Shown: one piece after another, positions 16,726 to 25,795 of the stretch
Layout: every line of letters begins with the position of its first letter
Numbering within the stretch: position 1 is the first letter of the stretch
Assembly: GCA_023423405.1 (NCBI GenBank)
Contig: JAFAFR010000051.1
Coordinates: 1 to 48,596 of the forward strand
Direction of reading: 5' to 3'
DNA from: Bacteroidota bacterium
GTDB lineage: Bacteria > Bacteroidota > Bacteroidia > Chitinophagales > Chitinophagaceae
Length of the DNA stretch: 48,596 bases
Program-made: the position numbers and the translations under genes
The notes under the pieces: generated by a model
Told to the model about the DNA's origin: nothing
Seen by the model: the letters and a program-made list of their open reading frames with translations, nothing else
The model's database searches: none

Positions 16726-17298
16726 ATGAAGCTTATCCTGCTACCTGCTTTTTTACTTTTAAGCCACACCATTTTTGCCCAACAGGAACTGCCTTACAAA
16801 ATCGGCACCAAAACAACCGGTAAAGAAACTGTAACAGCAATCCCCGGCCCTGTAATGATGGAAATGCTAAGTGCCGGAAGTTCGGGGGGCAATGAAATAG
16901 CAGAAACCCTTGGCGCTTTAAGTGTGTCTTCCACCGGGGCGGCCGGCTATAATATTCCCATTGCACTTCCACCGGGCATCAATGGTGTGCAGCCCGATCT
17001 TTCCATCTCATACAGCAGCCAGGGAGGAAGCGGGCTTGCAGGCTGGGGCTGGAATGTTTCCGGCGTATCTTCTATTACAAGAGCAGGCGCTACCACCTTT
17101 CACGACGGGCGGATAGGAAAGGTAGATTTTACGACAGGGAGTGCAGGAGATCGTTTTTCGCTGAACGGACAGCGGCTTATGTTGAAAAGCGGCACTTACG
17201 GCGCCGATGGTTCGGTATATGAAACAGAACAATTCTCCAACCTGAAAATAAGCGCTTATGGTGTTTCATCATTCGGTGCATCATACGGACCGGCTTAG
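16726..17298 (+). CDS. SpvB/RHS giant protein, N-terminal part before amber stop
   Basis: The first 190 codons of a single 2,174-codon frame, closed by TAG at 17296-17298. It has a signal peptide (about 1-18, ending FAQQ), then an SpvB-type domain (about 60-190: GYNIPIALPPGINGVQPDLS, SYSSQGGSGLAGWGWNVSG). SpvB domains form the start of the beta-propeller/shell in Tc-toxin B subunits and related RHS proteins. The coding pattern continues in the same frame right after the TAG (FRVDYPDGSYAIYG), so this is a nonsense-interrupted gene, a readthrough case or a sequencing error. If the stop is real, the product is a secreted fragment. Confidence 0.8.
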   Translation: MKLILLPAFLLLSHTIFAQQELPYKIGTKTTGKETVTAIPGPVMMEMLSAGSSGGNEIAETLGALSVSSTGAAGYNIPIALPPGINGVQPDLSISYSSQGGSGLAGWGWNVSGVSSITRAGATTFHDGRIGKVDFTTGSAGDRFSLNGQRLMLKSGTYGADGSVYETEQFSNLKISAYGVSSFGASYGPA

Positions 17299-20200
17299 TT
17301 TCGGGTTGATTATCCGGATGGCTCGTATGCTATCTATGGAAATGGCTCTAACTCTCTCTCCCGTACCACCTGGGCTGTCACCTACCGGGAGGATGCCCGC
17401 GGATTGCGGATAAATTATTCTTACACTATAGCCGACAATAATCTCTTTATCGCCAAAATAAGTTATGGCAGTGCCGGTGCAGCCACCCCGGTCAATGAAG
17501 TTCAATTTATTTATGGTACCCGATCCCGAACAGAGCAGTCTTATATTGGCGGGCTCTCATTTATGAATAAAAGCCTGCTCAAAGAAATACGGGTATTCGG
17601 AAGCGGTGGCGTTGGCTACCGGAGTTATATCATCAGTCATAATACCTCTTCTCTCGGATACGATCGCCTGGTTTCTGTTCAGGAAAAAAGCGGTGACGGC
17701 TCACTGTTACATGCCCCTGTAAGCTTTTCCTATAATAACACCATAAATGCTATCGGCAACACACCGTCCGACTACACTGATATGGAAAACGTGGAGCAGC
17801 GCAATGCAAAAATGATCGCGCTGGATTATGACGGGGATGGTAAAATGGAATCTATCGTGTACCCGATTACGGGAACCTATGCGTTTAAGAAGTTCTGGTT
17901 TTTGAAGGATTTTCAGCAGCAGGGCTCCTATTCCTCCTACCCGATAGAATACGGGCCCCTGCCAACTGCTTTCAGGGCAATTTTCCCTACAGATATGCTT
18001 TATGCCGATGGGAAAAAACAACCCGGACAGGGTATTACACTGGTGCAGGAAACCGGCACTTCAACAGTTGAGTTTAATATATTAGGTGAAGCGGCCCCCA
18101 GTAGCGGGATGCCAATAGGTACACAATACCAGAGAACATGGGCAGCTCCCAGCTACACTTACCAATCCGATTGCAGTCACGCTGACACATACCGGGTTCC
18201 GCTGAAATATGTTTCAGGAGATTTTAACGGGGATGGGTTAACCGATATAGTGGCGATTACCCTGCCCTATAGTAATAGTTCCTGCACGACGATTCCCGGC
18301 TGTTCTGCTGCCTATATAGCTGCTGATTCTACTACCGCAGAAAAGAACTCCCAAACGCTTCTGTTGAAGGATAGCGCAACTTCAAAGAATGGTTCCGGCG
18401 TAACCCCCAATGCCCCACCCCCGACAGATTGTTGTCAATGTTCCATAAATAACATTAACACCGCGAACTTCTATTTCATCAACCTCGACCGACGGATCAG
18501 CACTGGGTTTGCATCTCATGCCGGTTATTTTTCCTCGGGCTACGCAGCCGGTGATATGGTTTATACAGAAGATGTGGACGGGGATGGCAAGACAGATATT
18601 ATCCTGGTGAAGGAAGGGACCATGTATGTGTTCGGTATGAACCAGAATAATATGTTCACACAATTATGGAGTACTTCCGACAGCCGTATTAAGCGCCAGT
18701 ACCCCCTTTTTACGGGTGACTATAACGGGGATGGCAAAACAGATATCATGATACCCACTGCCGACAACAGCAGTCTGTTTGCGCTTTTCCTTTCCACCGG
18801 TACCAGTTTTGTGAAAACAGAAAATACCTATCCGTTCACTTACCGGCCCAGGCAGGAGGGAGCTACCTCCCGCACCTACGACCTGGTAGCCGTGGATATT
18901 GACGGCGACAGCAAAACGGATATAGTGGACTACAGCACGGTAACATACAATAACAGTGATAATGGTACCCAAACCCTGACACCCTATTACAATACACCCC
19001 CTTCTAATACGGATGGCAGGCCTGCATTTACGGCAGGAACTTCTGTGAGCCGAACCGGCAACCTTCGGCATTTCCCCATTCCCGTATTCCTTCCTTCCGA
19101 CAGACCCAACGTGAACCTTGAATTTGCCGGGGTAAGTCATAAATGGGTGACTTATTTTCAGTTTAAAAGAGATCACCGGGAAGAGGCGCTGCTGCGCTCT
19201 GTCAGCCAGAACGGAGTAGTGCAAAGCATTGACTACCGGCCGCTGGAAAACGGCGCCACGCATCCCACCGAAGGATTTACAGTCTATGCACAGGGAACAG
19301 ACCAGGTGTATCCTTATACAGATATTGTTACTGCCCGCTCCTTTCAGGTGGTGCAGGGCATAACCCGCACAGTAAACGGTACGGTGAGCGATAAGCAATA
19401 TTTTGCCTACAAGGGTGCTGTGCAGCACCTGCAGGGGTTACGGTTCCTGGGCTTTGAAGGCGTTGCTCAAAGTAACCGTCACTCTGCCTATAGCAACCGT
19501 ATATTTTCCGTTGTTTTAAGCAATCCACAGCTTCGTGGCGCTCCCATACAGCAGCACAGCCAGTTATACGCTCCTGTTTTTTCAGCGAGTGTATCGGGTT
19601 ATATCACTAAAACCGTTCATACTTACCAAAGTGAGCTGCTTTCCAATAAAGTGTTTAAACTGCGCAATACCCAGTCGGTAGCGCAAAATGCACTTGAAGG
19701 AACTACCACCACCCGCGATGCCCAATATGACACCTATAACAACATTACACAGGTAAGCACAGCGTATTCGGGACTGGGTACGGAAACTGTTAACATAACC
19801 TATACGAACAGTACCGGATCGCCCTATTTTATCGGCAGGCCATCCAATGTAACGGTCACCCGTACCCTAAATGGACAAACTGCTTTTGTAACCACAGAGC
19901 AATGGGATTATACCGCCGCCGGCCTCGTCAGCCAGCACCGCTGGAAAGGCAATAATATCACTAACTTCAACAAAGAGGATTTTACCTATGACAGCTATGG
20001 CAACCTGCTGGGCAAAACCATAACACCATACGGCAGCACAGGGAGAACGGTAAGCTTTTCATACGATGCCACTAAACGGTTTGTAACCGGCAGCACGGAT
20101 GCTGAAGGCCTTACATCCACCGCTGTTTATAATGCTGTAACAGGCAAACTACTCAGTCAAACCAATCCTTTCAGTCAAACTGTATCTTTTGCATACGACG

Positions 20201-23200
20201 CCTGGGGAAGATTAACAGGCACTACAGATATATATGGCAAGCAAACCACGACTACCTATACAAAAAACAGTTCGAATTTTAATTATACCATCGCAAATAC
20301 CGCTCAAAACGGGGCTGCCACGGAACAGGAGTTTGATCCTTTGAAAAGGCTGATCAGGGAAAGTTATAAAAATGCATTAGGCGTGTGGGTAAATGTGCGT
20401 ACAGAGTACGACGCAATGGGTAGAATCTGGCGCAAAAGCGAGCCTTTCACCGGCACAGCTCCATCGCAATGGACCACCACCAGCTATGATGTGTACAGCA
20501 GACCTCTCAGCGTTACCTTGCCCAGCGGTAAAGTAACCAGTATGAGCTACAGCGGGTTGAGCGTAACGGTAAACGATGGCACTAAAACCACTACCACCAC
20601 CAAAAACGCGATAGGACTGGTAACTGCGCAACAAGATCCAGGCGGCTCTATCAGCTATACTTATTTTAGCAATGGCGCAATGAAAACCGCTGATTACGGA
20701 GGGAGCGTGCAAACCATCGAGCAGAATGGCTGGGGGCAGCGAACAAAATTAACCGATCCTTCTGCCGGGGAATACAACTATCAATACAATGCGTGGGGCG
20801 AGTTAACAAAAGAAATAAGCCCTAAAGGAAGCACAGAATACCAGTACGATGCCAAAGGAAAGGTGACGCAAAAAATAGAGACGGGAGACGCCAGCACCGG
20901 TGATGTGCCCACCAACATGGTTACCGTGTACGCGTACGACGCCACCACCAAATTACCCACCAGCGTTACGCTTACCAATGCCGATGGCAACAACGGCACC
21001 ACCACCTTTACTTACGACAGTTATAAGCGGGTTTCGCAAACAGTGGAAGAAAACCCGAAGGCCCGCTTTACAAAAACAGCTGGCTACGACGCCTTCGGGC
21101 GCATCAGCACCGAAACGCAGACGGCGCTCAATAAAAGCAACAATAAAACAGCCACCCAAAACCTTACCTATACCTACCAGAACAATGTGCTGAAAAAGAC
21201 AGAAACCACAGAAAACGGTGTTATATGGGAGCTTACCGGGCTCAACGCCCGGGGCCAGGTAACCGCGGCGACCCTGGGCAGCAGTGGCTTGCAGCAACAA
21301 AACACATACGATGACTATGGATTACCGACCGGGGAAAAACTGGTAAAGCAGAGTACTGATCTGTTCAGTTACAACTATACCTGGAATGCCCAGCGGGGGC
21401 TGCTTACCGGGCGCAGCACAACTCTTTTTACCAGTGGTGGCCAGGCTTTAACAGAAAGCTTTCAGTACGATGCACTGGACAGGTTGACGCAATGGAGCAA
21501 CCCGGCAACGGGCGTTGCATTAACCCAGAGCTACGATACCCGGGGCCGCATCAGCAGCAATGGAGCTATCGGTACTTATACCTATGCCAATACCACTACC
21601 TACCTGCAGAAAGACGTTACCCTGAATACCGCAGGACAGGCATATTACAGCGGGCACGAAGTGCAGCAGGCTGTATATAATAATTTTAAGCAGCCGGTAA
21701 CCATTACCGAGCCCGGGAAAGATAAAATAACCTTTCAGTATGGCGCGGCAGGGCGAAGAGCGCATATGCAATGGGGGCGCACTTACGCCAGCAGCAGTTG
21801 GGGCAGCGCAAGGTACCAGCGCCATTACAGTGCGGACGGCTCCATGGAAATAACCGAAGACGCGCAAACGAGTACCACCACTTTTGTTTTCTATACCGGC
21901 GGCAGCGCTTACAATGCACCTGCTGTGTGGAGATCGGTCCAAAGCAGCAGCACCACCAACGAAATGCTCTACCTGCACAGGGATCACCTTGGCAGCATAG
22001 TGGCCATTACCGATGGCAATGGGGTTGTAAAAGAAAAACGGCATTTTGACGCCTGGGGCAACCTGGCTAAATTGCAAAACGGCAGCGGGACAACGCTTGG
22101 CTCTTTTACCTATATAGACAGGGGATATACCGGGCACGAACATTTGACGGTAGGGCTGGTGCATATGAACGGCCGGTTGTACGACCCCGCTCTGCACCGG
22201 TTTTTAATGCCGGATAATTTTGTGCAGGATGCCTATAATACGCAAAGTTTCAACCGTTACGCCTATGTGCTGAACAACCCGCTTAGCTATACCGACCCTA
22301 CAGGAGAGTTGACCCAGGCCCAATGGGACCAGGCTGTTGATATGGTAACCAACGTGCTGAACAGTTCGGGTGACGGGGGAGGTTATATCGGTGGCGACAT
22401 GGCTTCACCCGCATATTTCAGCAGCCAGGGCCAGGGCCATGGTTACGGGACCGGCTACATGAACACATTTAACGCCTGGGGTGGCGGACCGGGATGGGCA
22501 GCTTCTCCGCAGGAAGCGCTAAACAGGTATAATGGCGGCCATATAACCACCGGCATGGTAGAAGGCTATTACACACAGCAATGGGCAGGAACGGGAAGAG
22601 ATAATATAAGCGCCATTTATTCTGCCAAAGGAGGCTTTCATGTGAGTTTCAGTTTTGATCCGGGGCCTGGCAATGGCGTTGGTGTTGGTGGTTTGTATGT
22701 TTCTGAAAAGAAGATGGCGGAGTTGATGGGGATGGGACTACAAAACGGGGGCGAGAGTTGGTATAACTGGGATGGACCTATTGGCAGGTGGCTTGTTTCA
22801 GATTTCCTTAATATAGGGGTAGGCTTTAGCGGAGTTTTTGGTTTTGGGGCAGGTAGTTCTGTTGAATTAAATTGGATTACACACGGGCCACAAGCATCTT
22901 GGAAACCTGTTGTCACAGTAACACAACAAGTAGGCGGTGGTTATGCAATAGATGCAACTATAAATTTGGGAGCTGTAAGATATTCTGGGAGTGCTTCTGA
23001 TATTACTAGGAGTATGGTTGCTACTAATACATTTGGCAATGGCGACTACCCTACAATTTGGGGAGCTGGAGCCTTTTCGGCAGGTTTAAATATAGGAGGT
23101 ACAGGAACATTTACACCTTTGGGAGGAGGAAATTCCCTTTATGGCGGTCAGGTAAATGTTGGAGTGGGATTACCTGCGGGACCTGTTCCAGTTAATGGCG

Positions 23201-23250
23201 CAGGAGGAGTGAGTAACACTTGGATTATCCACGATTTTTGGAAAAAATAA
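17299..23250 (+). CDS. SpvB/FG-GAP/RHS giant protein, main part with toxin-like tail
   Basis: Continues the frame interrupted at 17296. The first in-frame alternative start is a TTG at 17404. In order: five FG-GAP/VCBS calcium-loop motifs (DYDGDGKMES, DFNGDGLTDI, DVDGDGKTDI, DYNGDGKTDI, DIDGDSKTDI) between about 17.8 and 18.9 kb; a TcB-like middle; about ten YD repeats (such as FAYDAWGRLTG, TEYDAMGRIW) from about 20.0 to 21.6 kb; the RHS-associated core (LHRDHLGSIVAITDGNG to NNPLSYTDPTGEL) ending near 22310; and a unique tail of about 313 residues, glycine-rich and beta-rich. RHS shells enclose and release a C-terminal toxin, so the tail is the candidate effector. GC falls within the tail (from about 22.64 kb), as expected for exchanged toxin ends. 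No T9SS sorting domain is at its C-terminus. Confidence 0.88.
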   Translation, partial: FRVDYPDGSYAIYGNGSNSLSRTTWAVTYREDARGLRINYSYTIADNNLFIAKISYGSAGAATPVNEVQFIYGTRSRTEQSYIGGLSFMNKSLLKEIRVFGSGGVGYRSYIISHNTSSLGYDRLVSVQEKSGDGSLLHAPVSFSYNNTINAIGNTPSDYTDMENVEQRNAKMIALDYDGDGKMESIVYPITGTYAFKKFWFLKDFQQQGSYSSYPIEYGPLPTAFRAIFPTDMLYADGKKQPGQGITLVQETGTSTVEFNILGEAAPSSGMPIGTQYQRTWAAPSYTYQSDCSHADTYRVPLKYVSGDFNGDGLTDIVAITLPYSNSSCTTIPGCSAAYIAADSTTAEKNSQTLLLKDSATSKNGSGVTPNAPPPTDCCQCSINNINTANFYFINLDRRISTGFASHAGYFSSGYAAGDMVYTEDVDGDGKTDIILVKEGTMYVFGMNQNNMFTQLWSTSDSRIKRQYPLFTGDYNGDGKTDIMIPTADNSSLFALFLSTGTSFVKTENTYPFTYRPRQEGATSRTYDLVAVDIDGDSKTDIVDYSTVTYNNSDNGTQTLTPYYNTPPSNTDGRPAFTAGTSVSRTGNLRHFPIPVFLPSDRPNVNLEFAGVSHKWVTYFQFKRDHREEALLRSVSQNGVVQSIDYRPLENGATHPTEGFTVYAQGTDQVYPYTDIVTARSFQVVQGITRTVNGTVSDKQYFAYKGAVQHLQGLRFLGFEGVAQSNRHSAYSNRIFSVVLSNPQLRGAPIQQHSQLYAPVFSASVSGYITKTVHTYQSELLSNKVFKLRNTQSVAQNALEGTTTTRDAQYDTYNNITQVSTAYSGLGTETVNITYTNSTGSPYFIGRPSNVTVTRTLNGQTAFVTTEQWDYTAAGLVSQHRWKGNNITNFNKEDFTYDSYGNLLGKTITPYGSTGRTVSFSYDATKRFVTGSTDAEGLTSTAVYNAVTGKLLSQTNPFSQTVSFAYDAWGRLTGTTDIYGKQTTTTYTKNSSNFNYTIANTAQNGAATEQEFDPLKRLIRESYKNALGVWVNVRTEYDAMGRIWRKSEPFTGTAPSQWTTTSYDVYSRPLSVTLPSGKVTSMSYSGLSVTVNDGTKTTTTTKNAIGLVTAQQDPGGSISYTYFSNGAMKTADYGGSVQTIEQNGWGQRTKLTDPSAGEYNYQYNAWGELTKEISPKGSTEYQYDAKGKVTQKIETGDASTGDVPTNMVTVYAYDATTKLPTSVTLTNADGNNGTTTFTYDSYKRVSQTVEENPKARFTKTAGYDAFGRISTETQTALNKSNNKTATQNLTYTYQNNVLKKTETTENGVIWELTGLNARGQVTAATLGSSGLQQQNTYDDYGLPTGEKLVKQSTDLFSYNYTWNAQRGLLTGRSTTLFTSGGQALTESFQYDALDRLTQWSNPATGVALTQSYDTRGRISSNGAIGTYTYANTTTYLQKDVTLNTAGQAYYSGHEVQQAVYNNFKQPVTITEPGKDKITFQYGAAGRRAHMQWGRTYASSSWGSARYQRHYSADGSMEITEDAQTSTTTFVFYTGGSAYNAPAVWRSVQSSSTTNEMLYLHRDHLGSIVAITDGNGVVKEKRHFDAWGNLAKLQNGSGTTLGSFTYIDRGYTGHEHLTVGLVHMNGRLYDPALHRFLMPDNFVQDAYNTQSFNRYAYVLNNPLSYTDPTGELTQAQWDQAVDMVTNVLNSSGDGGGYIGGDMASPAYFSSQGQGHGYGTGYMNTFNAWGGGPGWAASPQEALNRYNGGHITTGMVEGYYTQQWAGTGRDNISAIYSAKGGFHVSFSFDPGPGNGVGVGGLYVSEKKMAELMGMGLQNGGESWYNWDGPIGRWLVSDFLNIGVGFSGVFGFGAGSSVELNWITHGPQASWKPVVTVTQQVGGGYAIDATINLGAVRYSGSASDITRSMVATNTFGNGDYPTIWGAGAFSAGLNIGGTGTFTPLGGGNSLYGGQVNVGVGLPAGPVPVNGAGGVSNTWIIHDFWKK

Positions 23251-23253
23251 CTT

Positions 23254-23607
23254 ATGCGAAATATAATAATTATTATGATGTTTATTCTATTGGTTTGCCT
23301 AATAATTTTCGTAGGCATACGTTATCAAAATAAGAAAGTTCAGCGGGAGTTCGATTTGTTTTATTCAAGCAACCTATCAGGAAAAATAGTCAAGATCGAT
23401 GAATATTCGAGAGGGTCAAATTTTGTTCTTGATAATAATCTTGTAGAATTCTCTTTTTATCCATATATAAATAGAAATTTTAACAATAACGAGATTTTTC
23501 AGTACACAGCAAAACCAGGGGATAGTATCTATAAACCCGCCTATTCAGACACATTATTTTTGATCAAGAGAAACAAAAAATATTCTTATACTTTTAAGAA
23601 AATGTAG
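23254..23607 (+). CDS. Small membrane-anchored protein, candidate immunity protein
   Basis: A 117-aa protein that I do not recognise. It has a strong N-terminal membrane helix (IIIIMMFILLVCLIIFVGI, about 4-22) and a basic/aromatic exported or cytoplasmic domain ending in KKYSYTFKKM. It starts 3 bp after the RHS stop, so it is translated with the RHS tail, and it shares the tail's AT-rich composition. In polymorphic toxin loci the immunity gene sits exactly here; that is the basis for the inference. It has no similarity that I can name to known immunity families. Confidence 0.6.
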   Translation: MRNIIIIMMFILLVCLIIFVGIRYQNKKVQREFDLFYSSNLSGKIVKIDEYSRGSNFVLDNNLVEFSFYPYINRNFNNNEIFQYTAKPGDSIYKPAYSDTLFLIKRNKKYSYTFKKM

Positions 23608-24071
23608 ATTGGAAACCACTATTTCTTAATACTATTGACGCTCAATCAAGCAGTGCGCCTAATAATATACCCGACAGCTCTTTTGGGGAGGAGTATTTTA
23701 AAAACATCTTTGAAAAAACCTCTACTGTATTACCAGGCAAAACTGTGTTTGCAAATTCTTCATGGCTACATAAAGACTCATCGGAAACTGGAGGATTAAA
23801 AAGTAAAAATATGAAATGTACCCTTGACAGCATCAATAGCGGGGTTGCCTACATAGAAACATTATTACCTATTGAGCAAACAATAGATGCTTTAAATCAC
23901 AGTGCGGAAATGAAAGGGAAAGAAGAAGGTTTAATTGAAATTGATGCAGAATCAGGAATACTTGTAACAAACTCTCAAAAATCAACTATTGCAGGCCACC
24001 TGAAAACAGGGGATGCTAATGTGAATATTAATATAAATCGAAGAAGTATAATAACAGGTAAGAAAATATAG
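23598..24071 (+). pseudogene. Orphan open frame without good start, possible displaced toxin tail
   Basis: The frame is open from 23598 to the stop at 24071 (157 codons) but has no ATG near its beginning; the first usable codons are GTG at 23745 (108 aa) and ATG at 23811. The readable product begins DWKPLFLNTIDAQSSS and includes NSGVAYIETLLPIEQTID and INRRSIITGKK. It overlaps the end of the small membrane-protein gene by 10 bp in another frame. Lack of a start next to an RHS gene fits a silent C-terminal cassette left by tail exchange. I cannot assign a family, and it may simply be a small gene starting at the GTG. Confidence 0.4.
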
Positions 24072-24168
24072 AGAATCCATATTGGTTCGAGGTATAAGCA
24101 ATGGTATTGTGTGAAGAAAAGAGGTAGGATATAAATTATTTCAATAAAAAATAAAACCACTTTCTTTT

Positions 24169-24615
24169 ATGAGAAATATCACTTTAAAAAACCATTTCCC
24201 TGTCCTGGGATTGTGCATATCGCTTATTTCTTTGTTATCATGTGGCAAAGATAAGGAGCAGGTACCTCCTGCCGTCGAGGAAATGCTAACTTCAGCAGGA
24301 TGGCATTTTGAGAGCATCACAAATGTTACACTTACCCCATGTCAAAAAACATCTACCTGCGCTTTTGCATTTACAGGCGACCATAGTTATATCACTAAGG
24401 AAATAGACGCGTTCGGTAATTGCTGGCCTGAAGTCTATATTGCAGGCAAGTGGCAATTGTTGTCTGATAAGACTGTCCGCATTAATCCGGGCATGGGTAG
24501 CACCGATCCTGTGGATTATGAAATAGTGGAAATTTCTATGGAGAAATTGGTATTGAAAGATAACAGCAATCCATCTTCACCTGTCACAATGGTTCTTGAT
24601 AAAACGGGCGAATAA
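24169..24615 (+). CDS. Lipocalin-like lipoprotein
   Basis: A 148-aa protein with a lipoprotein signal (ISLISLLSCGK, lipidated Cys at about 25). The mature part has the pattern of small lipocalin-like envelope proteins: a Trp-containing first strand (AGWHFESITNV), a central GKWQLLSDKTVRINP, and a final strand LVLKDNSNP ... TMVLDKTGE. Function unknown. It sits in the AT-rich accessory stretch behind the RHS locus, in the same direction, about 97 bp after the orphan frame. Confidence 0.75.
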   Translation: MRNITLKNHFPVLGLCISLISLLSCGKDKEQVPPAVEEMLTSAGWHFESITNVTLTPCQKTSTCAFAFTGDHSYITKEIDAFGNCWPEVYIAGKWQLLSDKTVRINPGMGSTDPVDYEIVEISMEKLVLKDNSNPSSPVTMVLDKTGE

Positions 24616-24648
24616 TTATTTATTACTTTTTTGCATCAACAATATCTC

Positions 24649-25788
24649 GTGAAATCATTCTCAGTCTCCATACCACTGTTATTATTCTGCTTCATTTCCT
24701 TTTCGCAATCTGGTCTGCCAGATAATTTTAGAATTGGTGATTTTGTTGAAGTTTTCGCAAGGGATAGCATAAAGATTCATTTTACGTGTCCAGGGAACGT
24801 TGTAGACAGAACGCATGCAACTTACTATAGAGTGGGAAAAATGGACACTGAAATAATTAATGTTACAGGTGCATTTCACGACTACTATACAACCGGCGAA
24901 CTGTATTTAAATGCCACCATGATCAATAACAACCTGGAAGGTGTAGCTCAGTATTTTTACAAAAATGGAACGATAAAGGAAGAAGGGGCATATCAAAATA
25001 GCAAAAGGAGTGGAAAATGGATATATTATTACCCGGACGGGAAAATTCAAAAAGTATACGATTTTAAAGGCGAAGAACCCCTGATAATGGAGGTATATAC
25101 CTCATCCGGGAAACCTGCTGTTGTCAATGGTAATGGAAAGTTTAGGACAACGTTCGATCCCGGTAAACAATGCTTTGAATATGAAATATATGGGGACGTT
25201 TTGAATGGTAAAAAGCATGGTAAGTGGACCTGGTTGAATGGCCAGGACCACAAAAGATGGACGCATGAAGCAGAAAGAAAATATGGGAGACAGGCATTCG
25301 AACACCTACAAAAGAACTATATTCTTGCCACTGAAATGTATGACGAGGGAAAATATATAGCGGGCGAGTCGGCGCATCCTCAAATCAGGTTTAACAACGT
25401 TTATGCCAATGAAAACCTCAACCTTTCAGAAAGCCGTATGATATTAATTGGTCAGGCAAGCTCTCTGCATTATGCCGGCAGGGTCTTCTACAGAACTTTC
25501 TACCCGGAATTGCAGCAAAAGCTTTCAAATTATACTGATCCGGTTGAAAATCAGTGGCTGGTAGTTGGTATTTCCATTTCAAAAAAGAGTACAGTCAAAT
25601 CCGTTAATGTAGCTTCATCAATCAATGACCAGAAACTTGAAAACTTTGTACTAGAACTAATAACCCAAATGACCGACTGGCAAACTGTGATGAATAATTC
25701 AAAGAAAATAGATTCAGATTTATTCTTTACGATTCTGGTCGACAACAATCAGATCATTATCCCTGCCGAATATTTCAATAGCCGGTGA
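24649..25788 (+). CDS. Secreted MORN-repeat protein with TonB-like C-terminal domain
   Basis: 379 aa from the GTG at 24649, which gives a clean signal peptide (VKSFSVSIPLLLFCFISFSQ); a TTG at 24631 is the alternative. Residues about 80-150 contain MORN/YwqK-type repeats (GVAQYFYKNGTIKEEGAY, RSGKWIYYYPDGKIQKVY) and another near 195 (NGKKHGKWTWLNG). The C-terminal part (about 300-375) resembles a TonB C-terminal-like domain (WLVVGISISKKSTVKSVNV). Many Bacteroidota proteins join these two parts; their role is unclear. The gene is 33 bp downstream of the lipoprotein gene and may be cotranscribed. Confidence 0.75.
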   Translation: MKSFSVSIPLLLFCFISFSQSGLPDNFRIGDFVEVFARDSIKIHFTCPGNVVDRTHATYYRVGKMDTEIINVTGAFHDYYTTGELYLNATMINNNLEGVAQYFYKNGTIKEEGAYQNSKRSGKWIYYYPDGKIQKVYDFKGEEPLIMEVYTSSGKPAVVNGNGKFRTTFDPGKQCFEYEIYGDVLNGKKHGKWTWLNGQDHKRWTHEAERKYGRQAFEHLQKNYILATEMYDEGKYIAGESAHPQIRFNNVYANENLNLSESRMILIGQASSLHYAGRVFYRTFYPELQQKLSNYTDPVENQWLVVGISISKKSTVKSVNVASSINDQKLENFVLELITQMTDWQTVMNNSKKIDSDLFFTILVDNNQIIIPAEYFNSR

Positions 25789-25795
25789 CGGATCG

